Shown: positions 49,517-55,795 of the stretch, piece by piece | Layout of the letters: each line of letters opens with the position of its first letter | Position numbering within the stretch: the stretch's first letter is position 1 | NCBI GenBank assembly: GCA_903862655.1 | Contig: CAIOZA010000093.1 | Coordinates: 1-55,795 of the forward strand | Direction of reading: 5' to 3' | From: an uncultured Ignavibacteria bacterium | GTDB taxonomy: Bacteria > Bacteroidota > Ignavibacteria > Kapaibacteriales > UBA2268 | DNA: 55,795 bases | Position numbers and translations under genes: made by a program | The notes under the pieces: model-generated | Database searches by the model: none | What the model saw: the letters and a program-made list of their open reading frames with translations, nothing else | Told to the model about the DNA's origin: nothing

Positions 49517-51268
49517 ATGAAGAATTTAAAACGCCTTATTCCATATATAAAGCAATACAAAAAAAGAATCTATCTTGGTTTTATTTTTGTCACCCTGTCC
49601 AATATATGCTCAACATATCTGCCACGTCTCGTCGGAAACTCAATCGATTTGATTCAGTCAAAGCATTACACCATGACGAATATTTACTATTCGATTGCTG
49701 AAATCCTGCTCCTTACTGTCGGAAGCGGTTTATTTATGTTCCTAACCCGTCAAACGATTATTGTCATGTCCAGATTGATTGAGTACGATCTGCGCAGGGA
49801 CTATCTCGCTGCACTGGAGCTTCAGTCAGCCAACTTCTTCAATGCCACTCCAACCGGCAGACTTATGTCTTATGCAACTAATGATATACCGGCTGTCCGC
49901 GAATTCATCGGTCCCGCAATCATGTATGCAGCAAATACTCTGACTACTTTCAGCTTTGCGCTTTATTATATGCTATCATTGAATGTAACTATGACTTGGG
50001 TTGCACTTCTTCCTCTACCTTTGATTACGGTTTCGACATATTTTATTGGAAAGAAAGTACACATACACTTCACGAGTGTTCAGGAGCAATTCTCTAAGCT
50101 CACAACGCAGGCTCAGGAAACATTTTCAGGAATCAGAGTTGTCAGAGCTTATGTGCGTGAACACTACGAAAGTATTAGATTCGGCGAACAGAGCAAATCC
50201 TATGCCGACAAGAATATGAAGCTCGCTAAGTACCAGTCTTTATTTATGCCTTTGCTGATGGTACTTGTTGGATTAACCCAAATAATAGTTTTAGGATTTG
50301 GCGGTTATCTAGTGATTCATAACAAGGTTACTCTCGGAGGTCTTTCGCAGTTCTTCATCTACATCAACCTGTTGATTTGGCCCGTAGCAGCAATAGGATG
50401 GGTAACGAATCTCGTGCAGAGAGCATCAGCATCGGCAGCCAGATTGGGTGTAATTCTCGACGCAAAACCAGAGATAATTGATAATGAAATAACAAATCCT
50501 GATATTAAAGAAATCAAAGGTGCTGTCAGCATTACTAATCTTAACTTCCGTTATGCAGAAGATCTTCCCTATGTCCTACAAAACATTAATATCGATGTTA
50601 AACAGGGAACATCAATTGGCATAATCGGAACAGTAGGTTCGGGTAAATCAACGATTGGTAATTTAATCCCAAGACTTTATGAAGCTCCGGAAGGAACAAT
50701 TCAGATCGACGCACACGATATCCGCGAGATACCGCTGGCAACGCTCAGAAACAATATCGGTATGGTTACACAGGATACATTCCTCTTCACAGCAACAATC
50801 GAGGAGAACATACGCTTCGGCAACAGTTCTGCCACAAGAGAAGAAGTAGAATTTGCAGCTAGAATTGCAGAAGTAGAAGATGATATCAAAACTTTTCCTA
50901 ATGGTTACGAGACTCTACTCGGTGAGCGTGGTATCACACTTTCCGGTGGACAGAAGCAGAGAGTATCCCTTGCCAGAGCATTAGTCAAGAATCCTCCGAT
51001 TCTTATCCTTGATGATTCGCTTTCGGCTGTGGACACACAGACAGAGAGCCGCATCCTGCAATCTCTAAGGGAATTCATGAAGGGTAGAACTACGATAATC
51101 ATATCGCACAGAACATCTGCGATCAAGGAACTGGATCATATTATCGTTCTCGATAAAGGCGAAATCATCGAAAGAGGCACACATAATGAATTACTAGCGA
51201 TTGGCGGCAGATACAGTCTCATCCACTCACGCCAGCAGTTGGAAGAAGAGCTGGAGAAGATAGAGTAG
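49517..51268 (+). CDS. ABC exporter half-transporter (MdlB/LmrA-like)
   Basis: A 583-residue half-transporter with six membrane helices in residues 15-300 and a C-terminal ATPase. The ATPase shows GTVGSGKSTIGNLIPRLYEA (Walker A), MVTQDTFLFTATIEENIRFG (Q-loop), TLSGGQKQRVSLARALVKNP (signature) and ILILDDSLSAVDTQTESRIL (Walker B); the usual catalytic Glu after the Walker B is Asp-Asp-Ser here, so it resembles the 'degenerate site' partner of a heterodimer. TIIISHRTSAI holds the H-loop. Substrates may be lipids or drugs. It stands alone in its transcript; a second half-transporter is not in the window. Confidence 0.9.
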   Translation: MKNLKRLIPYIKQYKKRIYLGFIFVTLSNICSTYLPRLVGNSIDLIQSKHYTMTNIYYSIAEILLLTVGSGLFMFLTRQTIIVMSRLIEYDLRRDYLAALELQSANFFNATPTGRLMSYATNDIPAVREFIGPAIMYAANTLTTFSFALYYMLSLNVTMTWVALLPLPLITVSTYFIGKKVHIHFTSVQEQFSKLTTQAQETFSGIRVVRAYVREHYESIRFGEQSKSYADKNMKLAKYQSLFMPLLMVLVGLTQIIVLGFGGYLVIHNKVTLGGLSQFFIYINLLIWPVAAIGWVTNLVQRASASAARLGVILDAKPEIIDNEITNPDIKEIKGAVSITNLNFRYAEDLPYVLQNINIDVKQGTSIGIIGTVGSGKSTIGNLIPRLYEAPEGTIQIDAHDIREIPLATLRNNIGMVTQDTFLFTATIEENIRFGNSSATREEVEFAARIAEVEDDIKTFPNGYETLLGERGITLSGGQKQRVSLARALVKNPPILILDDSLSAVDTQTESRILQSLREFMKGRTTIIISHRTSAIKELDHIIVLDKGEIIERGTHNELLAIGGRYSLIHSRQQLEEELEKIE

Positions 51269-51317
51269 TTTTTAGAAGTCCAACACTTTCAATATGTTAG
51301 ATGACTTGGTTGACCTA

Positions 51318-54300
51318 TCACTTTATGATTGAACATTTCTTTATAGTCCTGGAAGTGCCACATTCGGCTACAATCCAGTACACTCCCTGAGCATAATCAT
51401 TGCAGTCAAATATTACATCATTCTTTGCTGTATTAACTAACCCACTGAAAATGTCCCGAATGAATCTTCCTGAGTTGTCTGTTAGATAAATAAAGGAATT
51501 ACAGTCATTTTCTGCTGATAATCTTAATTTGATGGTATTATTGGCTGAGCTTATTAATTCGATTTGCAGATTGTCCTTTTGTGTATCGGTAGAAAATGAA
51601 ACAGAATTAACTGTATCTACAGTAAGAGTGGCTTCATTACTTGTGTCGGAACCACAGGTTCCTTTAACGATGCACATGTAACGACCCTCGTTGTTCTTGG
51701 TACAATTTGGAATTGTAAATATGGAATCGGTAGCATCGGTAATTTTGATCTTATTCCAATGCCATTCATAGGTAAGGTTGGCTCCTGCAGCCGAAACACT
51801 GAAGTGAGCTGTTTTCCCAGCTTTTATGGTCAGGTCTCCGCTAGCTGTGAGGATTGTAGTTTTCGGTGTAGCCGTAATAGTAAATGAGCCGCTTATTGTA
51901 TCAGGGGAACATTTACCGGATATCCTGACATCATACTTTCCAATGTCTGAAAGTGCTATAGAACTGAGACTAAGGACTGAATCGTTAGCATTAGGAATAT
52001 TAACTCCATTCTTCCTCCAGGCAAATTTGATGTCTTTGCCTGAGGCACTTACGCTGAATCTGATAGGATCACCCTCGCATAAGCTCAGATTATCAGGGGT
52101 TTTGGAAATCGATGAGATAGAAGGAGCTGAAACAATGGAAAAAGTTCCGCTGGAATAACTCATTATTCCTGATTGATGATACACTCTGACAAGATAATCG
52201 CTACCCGGCTGTATTTTCTGTGGGATTTTCCACTCATAAATTGAAGCAGTAATGTCCTTTGCTATTGAATGCCATGTCGTTCCGCCATCCGAAGAATAAT
52301 CGAGAATGAATTTCGGCTGAACTTCAGAGAAATTATTAGCTGTCCAGATTATATTCATTGGGGAGCCTGCACAATACTCATCTCCTTTAATAGGATTAGT
52401 CAGGGACAGTTCCTTGAATGTATATTTATAAACAAAAGCATCCTTGGAACCTTTTATTGTGTCCTGAATTGCACCTTTGTTAGCCGGAAAATTCTTTGAC
52501 ATAGAGTAGCCGGCAATATAAATATCACCATAATTATCTATGGACACACTCTTCCCAACATCATCAAGAGTTCCTCCGATGAGTGTGGACATGCTTACTT
52601 CTGTTCCTTGCGGCGAGAATTCACATAAGACGATATCCTTACCACCATGGTATTTTGGATTAGTAGGGTCATTAAGAATAGGGAAATTAGAAGATGCCGA
52701 GTAACCGACAGCAAAAATTGATGTTCTTCCTGTATGACTGGCTAATGACATGAAAGAATCATCGTTATTTCCTCCGTAGTAAGTCGAAAACAACAGACTA
52801 TTGCACCTTTTGTCGAACTTAGCAATGAAGCAGTCCCATACTCCGTTAAATTTTTTATTAATTGACCCATCGGTTAGTGGAAAATCTGTTTCCACTGAAG
52901 TAGGGTTTATAGCCGAAATGCTGGAATTGGTCTTTCCTGCTAAATAAAAACTACCGTCTTTGTCCAGAATAACAGAGTTTATATAGTCATCGTTGCCGCC
53001 CCCATAGAATCCGGCAAATTCACAAAATGCACCGCTTGTACCAATTTTAGCAATAAATCCATCCCAACCTCCATTGTAATACCTGTCCCAGACTCTGTTG
53101 CCTCCTGAGTTAGGGATAGTGTAGAATCTTGCATTATCTGTTATGCCACAAACAATAACAGTTGATTGAGCTTCATCGACTGCAATAGCAGTACCCCGGT
53201 CAAGTCCGGTGGTAGTCATTATAGCTGAATAAACAATGGTGGTACCGGAAGGGGAAATTTTTGTTATGAAGGCTTCTTCTCTGCCTTTGTCACCGCCTAA
53301 ATTATAAACAACAGAACTAGGAAATGCCGGTGAAGATGTGCCTCCGGTTACATAGACGGCACCGGATTCACCGACTCCCATGGCAAGAATATAATCATCA
53401 TTTGTTCCACCAAGAAATGATGAGTAAATGATCTTACTTCCGTCAGAACTAAGTTTTGTAATGAAACCATCTTTTAATCCGTTAATCTGTGAACCTATGC
53501 CTGAATGTGCAGGGAAATTAGCTGAATTGGTTTCTCCGGCTATGTAAATATCTCCATTATTATCGACTCCGACTGCATTAGGAATTTCGTCATTCGTTCC
53601 TCCTAAATATGTAGAAAAGAGTATTTTTCGTTCGTTTCCCGTAAGCTGTATTTTTGTCACAAAAACATCTTTCTCACTGAAATAAGTTGTATCATAAGCT
53701 CCGGTTGATGAAGGAAAATCAGATGAATTTGTCCAGCCTGTTACTATCAGATTGTTATCCTTATCAATTACTGAAGATGTTATTTCCTCATCGCCGGATC
53801 CACCTAGGTATGTTGCATAAATCTTAGGGTCAATAGTTAACTTATACTTTGAATCATAATCCCCAAGTTTAAACGATATGAAATTAGATCTCCAAACAAA
53901 TTGACACTTAATCTGTTTGCGTTTGCCATCTAAGTCCTGATATGCATATAGTTTCCCTGTAGAAAGTTTCCCAAAGCGCGTCGTCAACTCAATTTTATCG
54001 CCATTATTTGATAGCTCAATTTGATCCTGTCCTTTAAAATTGAATTTTATTGATTCAGGATTTGCTCCTGGATTGACAATAAAGTCATATCTGGGCTGAT
54101 TGTCCTCAATAGTAATAATAGCATCAATATCTTTGTACAGATTATTTACTTTAAGCTTTGAATATGAATTAACCGATTGCCATTTGTTCCGATCCTTGCC
54201 AATAAAAGAATAGATTTTTAAAATTGGATTTTCGGGAGCGATAGTTTTAAAATTATTTTTCACGTTCAGGAAAGACATTTTGATAATCTGGCCTGTTTTG

Positions 54301-54569
54301 CGTTCTATCTGAATGTTTTCGGTATTATGAGCATCGAAGAGCGACTCCGGAGTTTTTTCCTGTTTTGATGTTATGTAGTTATCAATCGTGAATCCATCTT
54401 TATTTATCCAGAAATTTAAGCCGTTCATCCGAGCCAGAAATTTAACGGCTGAATTCCATTTACCTGTATTTTGGATAAAGCCGGGCTCATTAGTCTGAGA
54501 ATATATAAGAGTTGATGAAATTAGCACTAAATAAACATAAAACAACATAAAAAGAATTGACTTTTTCAT
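51318..54569 (-). CDS. Large secreted SBBP beta-propeller protein with Ig-like domains and T9SS sorting domain
   Basis: A 1083-residue exported protein. After the signal (LFYVYLVLISSTLIYSQ), residues 28-250 form the N-terminal domain common in SBBP proteins (GFIQNTGKWNSAVKFLARMN). Seven SBBP-type repeats follow (ATYLGGSGDEEITSSVIDKD, STYLGGTNDEIPNAVGVDNN, SSFLGGTNDDYILAMGVGES and so on), enough for one seven-bladed propeller. Then a Ser/Thr-rich sandwich (DYSSDGGTTWHSIAKD), two Ig-like domains (SLCEGDPIRFSVSASGKDIK; IKAGKTAHFSVSAAGANLTY) and a T9SS domain ending QGVYWIVAECGTSRTIKKC. Presumably a surface adhesin or scaffold. It is the longest gene in the window. Confidence 0.87.
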   Translation of the reverse strand: MKKSILFMLFYVYLVLISSTLIYSQTNEPGFIQNTGKWNSAVKFLARMNGLNFWINKDGFTIDNYITSKQEKTPESLFDAHNTENIQIERKTGQIIKMSFLNVKNNFKTIAPENPILKIYSFIGKDRNKWQSVNSYSKLKVNNLYKDIDAIITIEDNQPRYDFIVNPGANPESIKFNFKGQDQIELSNNGDKIELTTRFGKLSTGKLYAYQDLDGKRKQIKCQFVWRSNFISFKLGDYDSKYKLTIDPKIYATYLGGSGDEEITSSVIDKDNNLIVTGWTNSSDFPSSTGAYDTTYFSEKDVFVTKIQLTGNERKILFSTYLGGTNDEIPNAVGVDNNGDIYIAGETNSANFPAHSGIGSQINGLKDGFITKLSSDGSKIIYSSFLGGTNDDYILAMGVGESGAVYVTGGTSSPAFPSSVVYNLGGDKGREEAFITKISPSGTTIVYSAIMTTTGLDRGTAIAVDEAQSTVIVCGITDNARFYTIPNSGGNRVWDRYYNGGWDGFIAKIGTSGAFCEFAGFYGGGNDDYINSVILDKDGSFYLAGKTNSSISAINPTSVETDFPLTDGSINKKFNGVWDCFIAKFDKRCNSLLFSTYYGGNNDDSFMSLASHTGRTSIFAVGYSASSNFPILNDPTNPKYHGGKDIVLCEFSPQGTEVSMSTLIGGTLDDVGKSVSIDNYGDIYIAGYSMSKNFPANKGAIQDTIKGSKDAFVYKYTFKELSLTNPIKGDEYCAGSPMNIIWTANNFSEVQPKFILDYSSDGGTTWHSIAKDITASIYEWKIPQKIQPGSDYLVRVYHQSGIMSYSSGTFSIVSAPSISSISKTPDNLSLCEGDPIRFSVSASGKDIKFAWRKNGVNIPNANDSVLSLSSIALSDIGKYDVRISGKCSPDTISGSFTITATPKTTILTASGDLTIKAGKTAHFSVSAAGANLTYEWHWNKIKITDATDSIFTIPNCTKNNEGRYMCIVKGTCGSDTSNEATLTVDTVNSVSFSTDTQKDNLQIELISSANNTIKLRLSAENDCNSFIYLTDNSGRFIRDIFSGLVNTAKNDVIFDCNDYAQGVYWIVAECGTSRTIKKCSIIK

Positions 54570-54655
54570 AAGGAACTCCCCAAGAAATAATATCTAAATT
54601 ATTTTATCTGCAATATAACAATTAAATTGAAAAATTTATGTAATATAAATACAAT

Positions 54656-54690
54656 ACTGTGAACATGCCTCAAAAATTCACGTTCACAGT
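54656..54690 (-). terminator. Hairpin downstream of the small outer-membrane protein gene
   Basis: ACTGTGAAC / GTTCACAGT, 9-bp stem with a 17-nt loop, 29 bp past the stop at 54719. No clear T-run follows (ATTGTATTTATATT), so termination is possible but weak. Confidence 0.5.
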
Positions 54691-54718
54691 AGGTTAAATT
54701 CTGAAATAATTTGTTTTA

Positions 54719-55231
54719 TCAGGGGTAGAATCTGATTCCAGCTGCAGCATCCAGATTGACTCCAAAAGCCGGTGAAATCCCGATAAGCGGTCCGAGTTCG
54801 AAGAAAATTTCAATTGGAGCTTTCTTGGGGATAATATTTATCCCAAATATCACTCTGCCAGCAAATCCCACCGAATGGCTATCATCCCAATAATAAAACT
54901 TATCGTGCTTGTCGCCCCACCAGAATCCGCCGTGGCTCTGACCAAAACCCACAACAAGACCGGGACCTGCGTACATTTTAACAACACGTGAGTTGAAGGC
55001 ATCGAAATGCCAGAGATAGTCTCCACCTAATCTGATCTCGCCAAAGTATGAAGAGCCGATTGATGCTGTGAATGCATTTTCATTGTTAGTCCAGTACTTA
55101 ATTGTAGCTCCGGTTGGATCTCCAAGAATAAGTCCAAAGCCAAAACTATTCCCTCGTGGACCCTGCGCGAATAGATTTGATGCCGATACAATAAGAATCA
55201 TAGAAAGCAGTGCTAATTTAATATATTTCAT
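54719..55231 (-). CDS. Small outer-membrane beta-barrel protein
   Basis: A 170-residue protein with a signal peptide (LALLSMILIVSASNLFAQ). The mature part alternates hydrophobic and polar residues in short Gly/aromatic-bounded strands (NSFGFGLILGDPTGATIKYW, NAFTASIGSSYFGEIRLGGD, VKMYAGPGLVVGFGQSHGG), and it ends in an aromatic residue (AAAGIRFYP), as barrel proteins do. Strand spacing suggests an eight-stranded barrel. Family and function are not recognised. Confidence 0.72.
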   Translation of the reverse strand: MKYIKLALLSMILIVSASNLFAQGPRGNSFGFGLILGDPTGATIKYWTNNENAFTASIGSSYFGEIRLGGDYLWHFDAFNSRVVKMYAGPGLVVGFGQSHGGFWWGDKHDKFYYWDDSHSVGFAGRVIFGINIIPKKAPIEIFFELGPLIGISPAFGVNLDAAAGIRFYP

Positions 55232-55428
55232 ATATTTTTCCTAAATGAATAAACCTCTTAATTAGAAATGACGTAATTGGCAAAATGTTAACGTGGATTG
55301 AAAATTAATAAAAGTAAATCACTTCTACTTTATAAATTTTGTTTATATATCTATTGACTGAGGTGTCAATCATAGGATTAAAATGAAATGTGAAATAACT
55401 ATTAATTTAAAAATAATTCTTTCGCTTC

Positions 55429-55795
55429 TTAACCCCCAAAGCGGGGATTGACTACGTTGTCGTATATAGAACCAAATGTGTAGGAAATTCCGAACGATCC
55501 CGAGAAGCTATACTGAGTTTCAAGCTGTTTTCTGCGGAGAAGGACTTCGTCGCGTGTGGCACCTTCTTTCGAGAGATTCAGCTGATTGTGAATTGAAGCG
55601 TACGATATATAAAAATTCAAAGATAATCCTTTATATATCTTGAGGGATGAATTCGCATACACTGAGAACTGATTTTTTCTCAGATCGTGAAGATAGCTGT
55701 CACCCGAAACGGAGCAGGAAAAATTGCCCCATGGCAGAATATACTCAAATGTAGCGGATAAAGACTGAGCGACCAAGGTTTCTTTCAATTTCTCA
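55429..55795 (-). CDS. C-terminal part of an outer-membrane beta-barrel protein (N-terminus beyond window)
   Basis: An open frame enters from the right edge and ends at 55429, giving about 121 residues. It consists of barrel-like strands (SLSATFEYILPWGNFSCSVS, SLKIYKGLSLNFYISYASIH) and ends SGSFGISYTFGSIYDNVVNP, then RFGG. That ending is typical of DUF-type outer-membrane proteins seen in Ignavibacteria-like genomes. A TTG at 55788 starts a shorter frame but is internal: the codons before it are open. The real start is outside the window. Confidence 0.68.
   Translation of the reverse strand, partial: EKLKETLVAQSLSATFEYILPWGNFSCSVSGDSYLHDLRKNQFSVYANSSLKIYKGLSLNFYISYASIHNQLNLSKEGATRDEVLLRRKQLETQYSFSGSFGISYTFGSIYDNVVNPRFGG

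Overview
The window looks like a chromosomal segment of an AT-rich, Gram-negative bacterium of the FCB group, most likely the Ignavibacteria/Kapabacteria side rather than classical Bacteroidetes. The reasons are: at least seven secreted proteins end in a type IX secretion (T9SS) type A sorting domain; an Omp28-like protein, SBBP-propeller proteins and OmpA/PD40 proteins are present; one promoter matches the Bacteroidota form (TTTG, 20 nt, TAnnTTTG); and a bona fide flagellin gene is also present. Taxonomy is inferred from gene content only. No tRNA, rRNA, CRISPR array, phage or transposase gene was recognised.

Layout. 1-2285 (minus): a lipoprotein gene followed by a zinc-phospholipase-C-like protein that runs off the left edge. 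2701-5964: a glycosyltransferase, an archaeal-type AAA ATPase with a 15-bp tandem repeat in its leader, a sirtuin and a DUF5808 protein. 5965-6443: a gene-free patch of interspersed palindromes. 6444-14738: Omp28-like protein (minus), then aat, an OmpA-like lipoprotein, a class A penicillin-binding protein and a T9SS protein (plus). 14928-18956: an AT-rich minus-strand patch of exported proteins, one gene fragment and a pair of related proteins. 19174-23708: ABC-F ATPase, a BNR/T9SS protein carrying repeat-derived insertions, and a YgiD-like dioxygenase. 24022-32447: a paired M16 protease, a Spy-like protein, a CDF metal exporter, a secreted GH31 glucosidase, two thioredoxins and a tiny DUF6132 protein with no standard start codon. 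32539-37014: two closely related PAS histidine kinases and a MEDS-domain protein. 37517-39724: RicT/PSP1 and a flagellin with an elaborate leader. 40542-51268: a dockerin-like T9SS protein, rfbC-rfbA-rfbD, an orphan T9SS tail, a coiled-coil protein, a DUF1624 membrane protein, a third histidine kinase and an ABC exporter. 51318-55795: a large SBBP/Ig/T9SS protein, a small outer-membrane protein and the C-terminus of another.

Themes. Much of the segment serves the cell envelope: peptidoglycan synthesis, an OmpA-type anchor, dTDP-rhamnose precursors (rfbB is not here), T9SS cargo and outer-membrane barrels. No T9SS machinery gene and no flagellar structural gene other than flagellin lies here.

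The most interesting signals are: (i) the flagellin 5' leader, in which a 16-bp bulged stem closes two small hairpins that each show GGA in the loop, the form of CsrA binding sites, with a sigma-54-like promoter placed just upstream; (ii) six exact-period 15-bp repeats that begin at the expected transcription start of the ATPase gene; (iii) interspersed palindromic repeats that have entered coding sequence inside a T9SS sorting domain, plus an orphan copy of the same sorting-domain tail 23 kb away; and (iv) the DUF6132 gene that would have to start at a non-standard codon.
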